Counted from the stretch's first letter, positions 44,936 to 53,849 are shown. The stretch is DNA of 64,000 nucleotides from JABWBJ01 sp035646395 (GCA_035646395.1 DASRPK010000120.1:42584-106583), one strand, 5' to 3'. Numbers and translations are program-made. Notes: generated by a model not told the origin, from the sequence alone.

Positions 44936-45624
44936 TGGGTACCTCACCACAACTGGTGCGGACGCCGGTCGTGCCCGGGGCACATGGCACGAAGGACCAT
45001 GCCGCGCGCGGCCGGTTGGAGCAGCGGGATGCCGGCGAACACCAGCTTCTCCGCACCACGGCGGCGTTCCGCGCGTTCCTCGAGTCGTTAGGTCTCGACC
45101 CTGAGGATCCGATCCTTGCGGGCACCGACCGGCGCGTCGCCCGTGCTTACCGGGAGCTGCTGGCCGGCCTGTCGGAGGACGCTGAGCCGACACTCACAGT
45201 GTTTCCGAACACCGAAGGGCACTCGGGAATCGTCCAGGTCACCGGCCTCCCGTTCTATTCCATTTGCGCGCACCATTTCCTTCCCTTCTTCGGTGTGGCG
45301 CACGTCGGCTATGTGCCCGGTGACCGCCTGGTTGGCCTGTCAAAACTCGGCCGCGTGGTCGACTACTGCGCGCGCCGGCCGCAGCTGCAGGAGCACTTGA
45401 CCGAGCAGATTGCGACGTATCTCGATCAGCGGATTGCTCCGCGAGGAGTCATGGTCGTGCTCGAAGGCCGGCACTTGTGCATGGAGATGCGTGGGCTGTC
45501 CAGGCCTAACGTGATGACGACGACGACCGCCGTCCGTGGCCTGCTGGAGGACCCCCGCAGACAACAGCAGTTCTATTCGCAACTACGGGTCACGGGTTCG
45601 AGAACGGATCCCGAGGACATCTGA
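44935..45624 (+). CDS. folE: GTP cyclohydrolase I
   Basis: A 229-residue FolE that makes 7,8-dihydroneopterin triphosphate from GTP, the first step to tetrahydrofolate or tetrahydrobiopterin. Zinc ligands Cys111 and His114 (SICAHHFLPF) and Cys182 (RHLCMEMRG) are in place; VGLSKLGRVVDYCARRPQLQEHLTEQI is typical. The first 30 residues are an extra variable tail. Overlaps the upstream gene by 1 bp. Placement with a flavin reductase under a possible Fe-S regulator suggests a special-purpose pterin supply rather than housekeeping folate. Confidence 0.94.
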   Translation: MGTSPQLVRTPVVPGAHGTKDHAARGRLEQRDAGEHQLLRTTAAFRAFLESLGLDPEDPILAGTDRRVARAYRELLAGLSEDAEPTLTVFPNTEGHSGIVQVTGLPFYSICAHHFLPFFGVAHVGYVPGDRLVGLSKLGRVVDYCARRPQLQEHLTEQIATYLDQRIAPRGVMVVLEGRHLCMEMRGLSRPNVMTTTTAVRGLLEDPRRQQQFYSQLRVTGSRTDPEDI

Positions 45625-45626
45625 TC

Positions 45627-46820
45627 ATGCCGCACTACACATATCTCATGGTGGGAGCCGGGATGACGGCGGATGCCGCTGCGCGCGGGATCCGTGAACT
45701 CGATCGAACGGGTACGATCGGCGTCATCGGCGCAGAACAGGATGCCCCGTATGCCCGGCCACCACTGTCGAAGGGGTTATGGAAAGGCGAGCCGATCGCA
45801 AGTATCTGGCGCAACACGACCGAGCTCGATGCGGACCTGCACCTCGGACGGCGTGCCACCTCGGTTGATCTGCAGGCGAGGCGCGTCACCGACGATCGAG
45901 GGATGCAATACACCTTCAACCGGCTGCTTTTTGCGACTGGCGGCACCCCGCGCCGCCTTCCGCTCAACGATGATGAGGTAATTTATTTTCGCACGCTCGG
46001 GGACTATCGTCGGCTGCGCGCGCTCGCCGATCAGGGAAAGACGTTTGCGGTGATCGGCGGAGGCTTCATCGGCTCCGAGATCGCCGCCGCGCTCGCGCAG
46101 CACGGTTGCCATGTCACGATGCTGTTCCCCGACGACGGAATCGGTGCCCGGGTTTTTCCGTCCGACCTCGCCCGCCATCTCGTCGACTATTACCGGGAGA
46201 AAGGAGTCGATGTTCGGTCCACGGAGCGCGTGACCGCGCTGAACCGGCGGGGATCGCAAACGATCGTGCAGACAGAGAGCGGGTTTCGCCTGGCCGTGGA
46301 TGCCGTCGTCGCCGGCATTGGCATCGTGCCTAACGTGGAACTGGCATCCGCGGCCGGCCTCGCCGTTGATGATGGCATCATCGTCGATAAGCACCTGATG
46401 ACGGCGCAGGCCGGCGTATATGCCGCCGGTGACGTCGCGCGCTTCAACGCCCCGCTCCTGGGCCGACACATTCGCGTAGAACATGAGGACAATGCGCTGA
46501 GCATGGGTCGCGCCGCAGGACGTGCCATGGCGGGGGACGTTACTTCATATGCGCACCTGCCATTCTTTTACTCCGACCTGTTCGACCGTGGTTACGAGGC
46601 CGTCGGAGAACTTGAGCCGCGCGGAGAAGTGGTCGCGGACTGGAAGGAAAAGTTCGTCGAGGGCGTGATCTACTACCTGTCACACGGCCGAGTTCGTGGA
46701 GTGTTGCTCTGGAACACGTGGGGACAACTGGACGCCGTCCGCGCACTGATCGCTGAGCCGGGACCGTTCGAGGCTCGCGACTTGAAGGGGAGAGTAAATG
46801 CCGCCGCAATTGCGACTTAG
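45627..46820 (+). CDS. FAD-dependent pyridine-nucleotide reductase
   Basis: A 397-residue class I flavin reductase. VGAGMTADAA (8-17) binds FAD, VIGGGFIGSEIAAALAQ (about 138-154) binds NAD(P)H, and VYAAGDVARF (near 265) is the second FAD motif. It resembles ferredoxin/rubredoxin reductases of oxygenase systems and the AIF family. The absence of a redox CxxC indicates electron transfer to a partner, possibly the Rieske ferredoxin at 27697-27999. It follows folE by 2 bp. Confidence 0.88.
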   Translation: MPHYTYLMVGAGMTADAAARGIRELDRTGTIGVIGAEQDAPYARPPLSKGLWKGEPIASIWRNTTELDADLHLGRRATSVDLQARRVTDDRGMQYTFNRLLFATGGTPRRLPLNDDEVIYFRTLGDYRRLRALADQGKTFAVIGGGFIGSEIAAALAQHGCHVTMLFPDDGIGARVFPSDLARHLVDYYREKGVDVRSTERVTALNRRGSQTIVQTESGFRLAVDAVVAGIGIVPNVELASAAGLAVDDGIIVDKHLMTAQAGVYAAGDVARFNAPLLGRHIRVEHEDNALSMGRAAGRAMAGDVTSYAHLPFFYSDLFDRGYEAVGELEPRGEVVADWKEKFVEGVIYYLSHGRVRGVLLWNTWGQLDAVRALIAEPGPFEARDLKGRVNAAAIAT

Positions 46821-47001
46821 AGCTCGGTGCCGCCGAAAGAAACATCGTGACTACGCTTTCAGATGAAGCCGCTATCGCCATCCCGGCACGCTATGGATGA
46901 GTTACGGAGATTTTCGGCAGACTCTGTGTGTCATTCTGATCACTGAAGTTTGCAATTCTGGCAATGGACTCAGGCACGCGACATGCCTCGACACGGAACC
47001 G

Positions 47002-47033
47002 CTGCTCACCGCGAACGCCCCGGCGGTGAGCAG
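47002..47033. promoter_or_regulatory. Perfect inverted repeat upstream of the hsp20 fragment
   Basis: Arms CTGCTCACCGC and GCGGTGAGCAG separated by 10 bp, 38 bp before the Hsp20 ATG. It has no T-run and is placed like a heat-shock operator, though it is not the classical CIRCE sequence. Confidence 0.45.
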
Positions 47034-47070
47034 GCACTTCCATTGGGGCATCTCACAACGAGGTGACGAT

Positions 47071-47235
47071 ATGCTTTCGACCATGAGAAATCGTTTCGCC
47101 ACCCCATTCGACTCGGCCTTCGAGCCGTGGAGCGATCTTCGTCGCGAAATCGATCGCCTCTTCGATTCGGCGTTCTCAGGCGTTCGGCCCGTCGGCGTGC
47201 GAAACGGAATGGAATGGGCTCGGGATCTTCGGTGA
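47071..47235 (+). pseudogene. Truncated small heat-shock protein (Hsp20) gene
   Basis: From ATG 47071, preceded by GAGGTGACG, the frame gives MLSTMRNRFATPFDSAFEP, then WSDLRREIDRLFDSAFSG, the usual N-terminus of bacterial Hsp20 proteins. After about 40 residues it leaves the family and stops at 47235; the alpha-crystallin domain is missing. It runs straight into the outer-membrane protein fragment, so a deletion has joined two genes. Confidence 0.6.
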
Positions 47236-47587
47236 GTATGCCCCTTCGAATGACCTCGGGTTCTCGTTGATGCACGCCGGGCTGCAAAGCGATGTGACGC
47301 TCCTGTCGCAGCCATGGTTCGGGCGCGTGATGCCGATTGCGTCGTTAGGTGTCGGTGTGCTGCACTCCAACGTCGATGCTGTGCATGAAATGTCGGGGGC
47401 AGTGTTGAGCCCCGTCCCGCTTGGCACGCGATCGACGACGCGCGTCACGTTGACGCCCGCTGCAGGATTGAAGCTTGCGCTGTGGCGTGACTTCGGTCTG
47501 CGAGTCGATGCCCGTGACCTGGTCACGTTCCGCGACGGAACGCGCCACAACTGGCAGCTCACAGCGGGATTGAGTTTCCCCTTCTAG
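47222..47587 (+). pseudogene. C-terminal fragment of an outer-membrane beta-barrel protein
   Basis: In a second frame, from about 47222, the sequence reads as beta strands: IFGEYAPSNDLGFSLMHAG, VMPIASLGVGVLHSN, TRVTLTPAAGLKLALW, LRVDARDLVTFRDG, ending HNWQLTAGLSFPF with a terminal Phe as in OmpA-like barrels. There is no start or signal peptide of its own. A TTG at 47267 could be used but would give an unexportable protein. A GC hairpin (47599-47624) follows. Confidence 0.55.
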
Positions 47588-47598
47588 AGGGTTGGCGC

Positions 47599-47624
47599 GC
47601 GGGCAGCGGACTACCGCTGCCCGC
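47599..47624 (+). terminator. GC-rich hairpin after the barrel fragment
   Basis: Perfect 11-bp stem (GCGGGCAGCGG / CCGCTGCCCGC) with a 4-base loop but no T-run; possibly the old terminator of the barrel gene. Confidence 0.4.
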
Positions 47625-47733
47625 CACGCACTCTGCCACGCAGGTGCGATGTAGTTGCGGATGCGCACCGAACGTGCGGCGAAGTCCCTGTTCAAAATAG
47701 CGACCGGCACTCGGCCGCCGTTCCTATTGACAG

Positions 47734-47772
47734 CGATAGGAGTACCGGCGATCCTTCTATCGCCATCGATAG
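47734..47772. promoter_or_regulatory. Three CGATAG half-sites before the serine hydrolase
   Basis: CGATAG at 47734, CTATCG at 47757 and CGATAG at 47767, the last two forming a palindrome with a 4-base centre, and both direct copies extended to CGATAGGAGT. The block ends 20 bp before the start codon, so it may be an operator overlapping the promoter. Confidence 0.4.
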
Positions 47773-47792
47773 GAGTCACGTGAAGGATTCTC

Positions 47793-49076
47793 GTGACCAT
47801 TCGCCTGCAGACTGATGTCCTTCCAATCCTCATCATGTCCACTCGTGCATCCGGCGGGACACCCCGCCTCGTTGCTGCCTTGACGGCGGCACTCTTCAGC
47901 GCGCCTCTCTCGGCGGGCACTCAGCAACCTTCAAAGGACGTCGTCATTGCCCGCGTCGACTCGATGGCCCGGGCTTACATGGCCGAGAAGGGACCCGCGA
48001 GCATGTCTGTGGCCATCAGCCGGGGGAATGAGACGCTGGTCCAACGCGCCTGGGGTGTGGTGGATATCGCAACCCACCGCCCCGCGACACCGGCCACCGT
48101 CTACAAAATCGGCTCCGTCAGCAAGCAGTTCACGGCGGTCCTGCTGCTCAAGCAGGTCGAGCGCGGCAAGCTCGCCCTCACCGACTCCATCGGCCGCTAT
48201 CTCACCACCGGCCTGCGCCCAGAGTGGCGGGCGCTCACTATCGAGCAACTCCTCAACCACACCGCCGGGATGCAGAACGACCTGAAGCGGGAAGGCCGTC
48301 CCGACGAGGAGGTCTCGAGCGCCACCATGATCGCATGGGCAGCGCGGGACACGATGCCCTTCCCACCCGGCACTCGCTTCGCGTACTCCAACGTCGGGTA
48401 CCTGCTGCTTGGCGCGCTGGTCGAGAAGCTCTACGGCAAACCGTACGGCGCGGCGTTGCGTGAAGAAATCGCGGGCCCGCTCGGGCTCCGGACTCTCGCC
48501 TGGTGCACCGATCCGGGGAAGGACACGTTGGTCGCTACAGGCCACCAGTACCTCGGGCCGGGGAAGCTCGAACGGTCCCCGTACGCGCATCCCTCCAAGT
48601 CGTTAGGCGCTGGAGGGCTTTGTGCCTCGGCGGGAGATCTGGCGGCGTGGAACCGGGCGCTGCACGGAGGGCGGGTGCTCTCGCTGGCGTCCTACGCCGA
48701 CATGATCACGCCCCGTGGGGCCTCGCGCGGATACGGGTTCGGCCTGCAACTGACCACCACCGCCTGGGGTGCGCGCGGCATCTACCATCTCGGCGGCATC
48801 ATCGGCTTCTCGGCGCAAAACGCGTGGTTCCCCGGGGAATCGCTTTCCGTCACGGTCCTGTTTAACAGCATCGGGAATGGGTTCCCGACCAACTTCATTC
48901 TTGACATCGCGCGCGCCGTCTCCGCACCCGCGCCGCAACCGCCGCCGGGCGCGGCAGCCCTCGGCCGCGGCGCTGATCGAGGCGATCCAATGAAAACCTG
49001 GAGTGATGATAAGGTGACGTCAGGCGCCGGAACGTCGCCGCTGCCCTGGATGAAGCCTCGCGCAGGAATTACCTGA
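47793..49076 (+). CDS. Exported serine hydrolase, class C beta-lactamase family
   Basis: 427 residues from GTG 47793 (AAGGA upstream); ATG 47835 would give a neater signal peptide (cleavage near SAG). Family motifs: SVSK (S-x-x-K nucleophile and base, near residue 109-112), YSNVGY (Y-x-N) and HLGGIIGF in the place of the KTG/HxG motif. Such proteins are D-aminopeptidase-, esterase- or beta-lactamase-like; hydrolysis of peptidoglycan peptides or esters is more likely than drug resistance. Its paralogue is at 53850-55247 and each is next to a LytS/LytTR pair. Its end overlaps the convergent regulator gene by 8 bp. Confidence 0.88.
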   Translation: MTIRLQTDVLPILIMSTRASGGTPRLVAALTAALFSAPLSAGTQQPSKDVVIARVDSMARAYMAEKGPASMSVAISRGNETLVQRAWGVVDIATHRPATPATVYKIGSVSKQFTAVLLLKQVERGKLALTDSIGRYLTTGLRPEWRALTIEQLLNHTAGMQNDLKREGRPDEEVSSATMIAWAARDTMPFPPGTRFAYSNVGYLLLGALVEKLYGKPYGAALREEIAGPLGLRTLAWCTDPGKDTLVATGHQYLGPGKLERSPYAHPSKSLGAGGLCASAGDLAAWNRALHGGRVLSLASYADMITPRGASRGYGFGLQLTTTAWGARGIYHLGGIIGFSAQNAWFPGESLSVTVLFNSIGNGFPTNFILDIARAVSAPAPQPPPGAAALGRGADRGDPMKTWSDDKVTSGAGTSPLPWMKPRAGIT

Positions 49077-49806
49077 CGAGGCTTCGCAACTCCTGCGCCC
49101 GCGCACGGCTGACCGGGACACGCGTCCCGTCAGTGAGTTCCGCCTCGAGGGTGCCGCGCGCATCGCGCTTGAATGCGCGCACGTGATCGAGGTTCACGAC
49201 ATGCGCGCGATGAACCTGGACAAACCGCCTCGGATCGAGGCGCGCGAGCAGGCTGCTGAGCGACAGATGCAGCAGATGGCGAGTGCCCCCGGCATGAGCA
49301 GCCACATAGTCCCCATCGGCCTCGAGCCAGGCCACACGATCAACGGGTAACAACACGGTCGCGTTTCCGACTCGTACGAACAACCGCGTGATCGGTCCGC
49401 CGCCCAGTGCGCCGCTCAGCCGTTCGATGGCGTCGACCGACGATGGTTCGCCGATGGCGCCACGCACGCGTTCCATCGCGGCGGCCAGGCGCGCCGCGCC
49501 GAAGGGCTTCAAGAGATAATCGACAGCGCCGAGCTCGAAGGCGGTCACGGCATGCTGTGAGTACGCCGTCGTAAAAATGACGAATGGCCGGTGATGGATG
49601 TGACGAAGCACGTCGGTACCGAGCAGTCCCGGCATTTGCACGTCGAGAAAAACCAGCTCAGGCTTCAGCGCCTCAATTGCCCGCGCGGCCGATTGGCCGT
49701 CTGCCGCCTCGCCGATGACTTCAATCCAATCGAAGGCGGACAGCATCCCTTTGAGCCCGGCGCGAGCGATCGGCTCGTCGTCGACGACGAGGGTTGTGAC
49801 TTTCAC
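49069..49806 (-). CDS. LytTR-type response regulator
   Basis: 245 residues: receiver domain 1-120 with Asp9-Asp10, phosphorylated Asp55 (VFLDVQMPG) and Lys100 (YLLKPF); LytTR DNA-binding domain about 140-245 (VAWLEADGDYVAAHAGG, FVQVHRAHVVNLDHVRAFKRD). Translated after its kinase with a 4-bp overlap. These pairs often control neighbouring transporters or envelope genes, here the permease at 50906 or the hydrolase at 47793. Confidence 0.94.
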   Translation of the reverse strand: MKVTTLVVDDEPIARAGLKGMLSAFDWIEVIGEAADGQSAARAIEALKPELVFLDVQMPGLLGTDVLRHIHHRPFVIFTTAYSQHAVTAFELGAVDYLLKPFGAARLAAAMERVRGAIGEPSSVDAIERLSGALGGGPITRLFVRVGNATVLLPVDRVAWLEADGDYVAAHAGGTRHLLHLSLSSLLARLDPRRFVQVHRAHVVNLDHVRAFKRDARGTLEAELTDGTRVPVSRARAQELRSLVR

Positions 49807-50843
49807 GCGTCGTCGGGGCGGTTCCGCGGAACTGTCAGCACAGCCTCGTAGCCCCCTGTCGATATCGGCCGTGACATGAGCGTGGCCGAGCCACCGTAAA
49901 GCACCGTTAGGCGCTCGCGCAGGCGCGACAGGCCGGTGCCTGTTCCGTTGCCGTTGGCACTCGCCGCATTACGGTCACCGCTGTTGCGTACCGAAATCAC
50001 CATTTCGGAGTTGCTCCGCGTTCCCGAGATGGCGATCTCGGTTGGTGCGACGCGCGGTGCGGCTCCATGCTGCACGGCATTCTCGACCAGCGTTTGCAAG
50101 GCAAATGATGGCACGCGTTCAGACTGCATATCTGAAGGGAGATCTGCCTTCACCACCAGGCGGTCGCCAAAGCGAATCTGTTCGAGCGAAAGGTAGTGCG
50201 AGACGAACTCCCATTCCTCGCTGAGCGGAACTTCATCGCGCTGCTCCTCGATCGTTCGCCGCAGGAGATCCGCCACCAGTTCAGCCGCCTCGGCGGCGCG
50301 TCGCGGCTCGATATGAATCAGCTGCACGATGGTGTGCAGCGCGTTGAACAGAAAGTGCGGTTGCAGTTGCGAACGCAATGTCGCGAGCTGTGTTTGCGCG
50401 GCTATGGCTTCGGCCTGGGCGGCGCGGCGCGCTCCGTGCGCCGAATACGAGAGGCCAGCGATGAGAATGTAGAAAAAGCTGCCGATCACCATCATTTCCC
50501 TGAACCGCGTCGCGCGATCAATTCCCCCCGGGGACCCGCCAACCAGCGGCTCGATCGCCAGCGACACCAGGAGCCACAGGGCTGTAGCGGCGGGCGCGGC
50601 AATGACGTGAAAAGCAACGAAGCGCCAGCCCAGTGGCCGAGGCCATGGGACACGAGGTACGAGCCGGAACACGCCGACGGCAACGGCGAAGCCGATCACC
50701 AGGTGCACTACCATCGATTCGAACTCGCCGGGTGCCCAGTGGGGCCTGTCACGGCGTGCAGCCTGGAGAAGAAAGAACACAGTATTCACACGATCATGAT
50801 AAGGGCCCGTGGGCCAGACCGGCCCACCGTTCGACCCCCCCAT
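49803..50843 (-). CDS. LytS-like sensor histidine kinase
   Basis: The start is uncertain: TTG 50906 would overlap the divergent permease start; ATG 50843 or GTG 50789 are better. From 50843 the protein has about 346 residues with four hydrophobic segments in the first 150, a coiled linker, the His-kinase motif LRSQLQPHFLFNALHTIVQLI (phospho-His in PHFLFN) and an ATPase domain (LVENAVQHG, GTGLSRLRERL). Forms a pair with the LytTR regulator at 49069. Confidence 0.9.
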   Translation of the reverse strand: MGGSNGGPVWPTGPYHDRVNTVFFLLQAARRDRPHWAPGEFESMVVHLVIGFAVAVGVFRLVPRVPWPRPLGWRFVAFHVIAAPAATALWLLVSLAIEPLVGGSPGGIDRATRFREMMVIGSFFYILIAGLSYSAHGARRAAQAEAIAAQTQLATLRSQLQPHFLFNALHTIVQLIHIEPRRAAEAAELVADLLRRTIEEQRDEVPLSEEWEFVSHYLSLEQIRFGDRLVVKADLPSDMQSERVPSFALQTLVENAVQHGAAPRVAPTEIAISGTRSNSEMVISVRNSGDRNAASANGNGTGTGLSRLRERLTVLYGGSATLMSRPISTGGYEAVLTVPRNRPDDA

Positions 50844-50905
50844 CCTGCCGTTCGGCGAATGGAGCCTGCCGCCGCGAATCTTCACCGCCGACGTTGCGTA
50901 ACCCA

Positions 50906-53431
50906 ATGCATCCCTCCAATCGCGGTGTCATGCCTCAAGCGAATCGATTCTCCTGGGCAAGCGGTATTTCGCTCGACCTCAAGCTCGGCGCCCGGATGCT
51001 CGTGAAGTATCCCGGCCTCACCATCATCGGCGGCCTGGCGATGGCGTTCGGCATCTGGTTTGGTGCCGTCGCCTTCCAGATGTTCGGCGTCATTTCGAGT
51101 ACGAAACTGCCGCTGCCCGATGGCGATCGGATCGTGAAGATCCAGAACCTGGACCTGAAGACGACCCAGGACGAGGACCGCGTGCTCTACGACTATCAGC
51201 TCTGGCGCACGGCACGATCGATCACGGACATCGGCGCCTACAGGCACAAGAGCGTCAACCTGGTGGGCACGGTCAGTAGCGCCGCTCCCGTCGTGACGGC
51301 GGAGATCACTGCGTCCGCATTCCGGATCGCCCCGGCGCGTCCCGTACTCGGCCGCGTACTCACCGAGTTGGACGAAGTGGCGGGCGCACCGCCCGTGGTG
51401 CTGCTCGGCTACGATGTGTGGACGAGGCGCTTTGAAAGCGACCCGCAGATCGTCGGACGCAACGTGCAGCTGGGAAGCGGTTTTGCCACAGTCGTCGGCG
51501 TGATGCCCGAGGGGTATGCATTCCCCGTCCAGCACGACATGTGGCTGCCCCTGCGCACGGACGTTGCCGGCGTGGAGCCCAGACGCGGGGTCCCCATCAC
51601 TGTCTTCGGCCGCCTCGCAAAGGGAATGACGCTCGAGAATGCGCAGGCGGAGGTGACGGCCATCGGCCAGCGGCTCGCCGCGGAACACCCGACCACCCAC
51701 GCGCAGATCCAGCCACACGTGCTCCCCTACGCGCAGGGCGGCGTGAACAACGCCGACCAGCTGCAGGTGATGGCGCTGACCTACTTCTTCGTGGTTGCGC
51801 TGGTCGTGGTGGTGTGCAGCACGGTCGCGCTGCTCCTCTTCGCGCGAGCCGCGGCGCGGGAGACGGAGCTTCTGGTCCGCAGCGCGTTAGGCGCCAGTCG
51901 CCGCCGCATCGTGACGCAGCTCTTTGCCGAGGCGCTGGTGCTCGCCGGCGTCGCGACCATAGTCGGGCTGGGGGCGGCGCAGCTGGCCCTGTCGCGCCTG
52001 GGCAGGCCGTACATCGAAGCGAACTACGAGCTGCTCCCATTCTGGTACAACTTCAATCTGTCGCCGACGACCATCCTGTACGCGCTCACGCTCGCGGTGA
52101 TCGGAGCGGTGGTGGCGGGAGTGATGCCGGCGCGGAAGATCACGCGTGGACTCGGGACGCGGCTTCGCGCCGGAACATCCGGCGGTGGCGTGAGCTTCGG
52201 CGGCGTCTGGACGGCGGTCATCGTTGTCCAGGTCGCGCTCACCGTGATGTTTCCGGCGGTCGTGATGCTGTTGCAGGCCGAGTCACGTCGCATCGGGTCG
52301 AACGATGTTGGCTTCCCCGCGCAGGAGTACCTTGGCGTGAAGGTCGTCCTCGACGCTCCGCAGCAGGAAACGGTGACGCCCGAGGTGACAGCCACGTTAG
52401 GTGCCCAGTTGAGCAGGTCGCTCGAAGTACTGCGCCAGCGGGTGGAAGCCGAACCCGGGGTTGCCGGCGTGACCTTCGTGGACGCGTTGCCGCAGGACTA
52501 TCACGCGGGGCGGCGCCTCGAGGTGGAGGCGATGCCGGAACTCCCGTCCACGTGGGTCGCCATTGCCAGGATCGATCCGTCGTATTTCGACGTACTGGAG
52601 TCGCCGATGATCGCGGGTCGAGCCTTCACCAGCGCGGACCTCTCGCCTGAGGCTCGCGCGGTGATCGTCGACGAGGGCTTCGTGGACCTGATCATGCCGG
52701 GACGCAACGTGATCGGTCAGCGCGTGCGTCTCCGTACGGACGCCGACTCGAACGTCACGGATCTGCCATGGTACGAGGTCGTCGGCGTGGTGAAGGAGCT
52801 CGGGATGGCGCATGCGATAGAGCGCTCGCGTACGGCCGGCGTGTACCTGCCTAACGTTCCCGGGAGTCGCATCGCCCTCAACATGATCGTCCGCGGCCGC
52901 GGCGACCCGACGGCGCTCGGTCCACGCGTCCGCGACCTGGCGGCGGCAGTCGACCCGGCGCTCCGCATCGAGCAGGTCACCCGACTCGACCAGTTGGTGA
53001 CCCCGCTGCTGTGGTTCATTGGCCTCTGGCAGAACATCATCATGGGAATGACCGCCGTCGCACTGCTGTTGTCATTGTCCGGCATCTACGCCGTGTTGTC
53101 GTTCATCGTCGCCCGGCGCACGCGGGAAGTCGGGGTGCGAGTAGCGTTAGGCGCGAGTGCGCGCAGGGTGGTCACGGCGCTCTTCAGGCGCCCAATGATA
53201 CATGTCAGCCTGGGCGTGATCGCGGGAACCGTCCTCATCGCCGTAGCCGCAATTGCCGTCCAGTACACGACGGAATTCGACGGCATCCCGAAGCGGGGGC
53301 TGACCGGCCCTGAGATTGCGCTGCTCTCCGGATACGGAACGCTGATGCTCGCCGTCTGTGCGCTCGCGTGCATCGTCCCTGCCGTCCGCGCACTGCGGGT
53401 GCAGCCAATGGAAGCATTGCGCGCGGAATGA
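50906..53431 (+). CDS. Large FtsX/MacB-type permease
   Basis: I start at ATG 50906 (ATG 50930 is also possible); upstream codons overlap the kinase gene. About 841 residues: N-terminal membrane segment (MLVKYPGLTIIGGLAMAFGIW), a MacB core domain (about 60-280), an FtsX domain with three helices (about 285-420), a second core domain (about 450-700) and a second FtsX domain with TREVGVRVALGASARRVV. This two-copy layout (the ADOP group) is abundant in Acidobacteria and Gemmatimonadota. No ATPase gene is adjacent. It is flanked by two LytTR systems that may regulate it. Four iterated-motif copies lie inside it. Confidence 0.9.
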   Translation: MHPSNRGVMPQANRFSWASGISLDLKLGARMLVKYPGLTIIGGLAMAFGIWFGAVAFQMFGVISSTKLPLPDGDRIVKIQNLDLKTTQDEDRVLYDYQLWRTARSITDIGAYRHKSVNLVGTVSSAAPVVTAEITASAFRIAPARPVLGRVLTELDEVAGAPPVVLLGYDVWTRRFESDPQIVGRNVQLGSGFATVVGVMPEGYAFPVQHDMWLPLRTDVAGVEPRRGVPITVFGRLAKGMTLENAQAEVTAIGQRLAAEHPTTHAQIQPHVLPYAQGGVNNADQLQVMALTYFFVVALVVVVCSTVALLLFARAAARETELLVRSALGASRRRIVTQLFAEALVLAGVATIVGLGAAQLALSRLGRPYIEANYELLPFWYNFNLSPTTILYALTLAVIGAVVAGVMPARKITRGLGTRLRAGTSGGGVSFGGVWTAVIVVQVALTVMFPAVVMLLQAESRRIGSNDVGFPAQEYLGVKVVLDAPQQETVTPEVTATLGAQLSRSLEVLRQRVEAEPGVAGVTFVDALPQDYHAGRRLEVEAMPELPSTWVAIARIDPSYFDVLESPMIAGRAFTSADLSPEARAVIVDEGFVDLIMPGRNVIGQRVRLRTDADSNVTDLPWYEVVGVVKELGMAHAIERSRTAGVYLPNVPGSRIALNMIVRGRGDPTALGPRVRDLAAAVDPALRIEQVTRLDQLVTPLLWFIGLWQNIIMGMTAVALLLSLSGIYAVLSFIVARRTREVGVRVALGASARRVVTALFRRPMIHVSLGVIAGTVLIAVAAIAVQYTTEFDGIPKRGLTGPEIALLSGYGTLMLAVCALACIVPAVRALRVQPMEALRAE

Positions 53432-53849
53432 TGTTCAAGGCAGGCGTAAGATATGCTCGAGAATCCTGTAAAGGCGTCCTGTAAAAGCGTCTCTAAAAGC
53501 GTCTCTAAAAGCGTCTCTAAAAGCGTCCCCTGAAGGCGTCCCCTAAAGGCGTCCCCTAAAGGCGTCCCCTAAGAGCGCTGTGACGACGCCCTTACGGGAC
53601 GCTGTTAGGCCGTCAGGTGACGCCGTTAGGTGACGCCGTTAGGTGACGCCGTTAGGTGACGCGGTTAGGTGACGCCGTTAGGTGACGCTGTTAGGTGACG
53701 CTGTTAGGTGACGCTGTTAGGTGACGCCGTTAGGTGAAGCGGTTAGGTGACGCCGTTCGCTGACGCTGTTAGAGCACACTGTTAATGCACACCCTCAGAG
53801 ACGCCGTTAAAGCATTTCGTCCGACTGACCCCTTACCACCCTGTCAAAC
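53432..53849. other. Intergenic region filled by repeats
   Basis: No gene. Nearly all of it is the double tandem array described separately; only the last 50 bp look like ordinary leader sequence for the hydrolase gene. Confidence 0.7.
53459..53780. repeat. Head-to-head tandem arrays of a 12-13-bp unit
   Basis: Left array (about 53464-53575): eight or nine units such as CCCTAAAGGCGTC and TCTAAAAGCGTC. Right array (about 53602-53780): some thirteen units of CGCCGTTAGGTGA with few changes (CGCTGTTAGGTGA, GCGGTTAGGTGA), decaying at the right end. The left unit is close to the reverse complement of the right unit (CCTAAAGGCG against CCTAACGGCG), so the arrays face each other across a 25-bp centre (GAGCGCTGTGACGACGCCC). 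The unit contains the CGTTAGG motif that is dispersed through the window. Not CRISPR: there are no spacers. Confidence 0.9.

Noticed and set aside
47002..47033. CIRCE heat-shock operator
   Set aside because: The arms CTGCTCACCGC do not match TTAGCACTC; kept only as an unnamed inverted repeat.
51541..52650. 369-codon open frame within the permease gene
   Set aside because: Same strand, other frame, Arg/Gly/Ala-rich with no motif; shadow of the permease.
53459..53780. CRISPR array
   Set aside because: Units are 12-13 bp, directly adjacent and without unique spacers; no cas genes are near.
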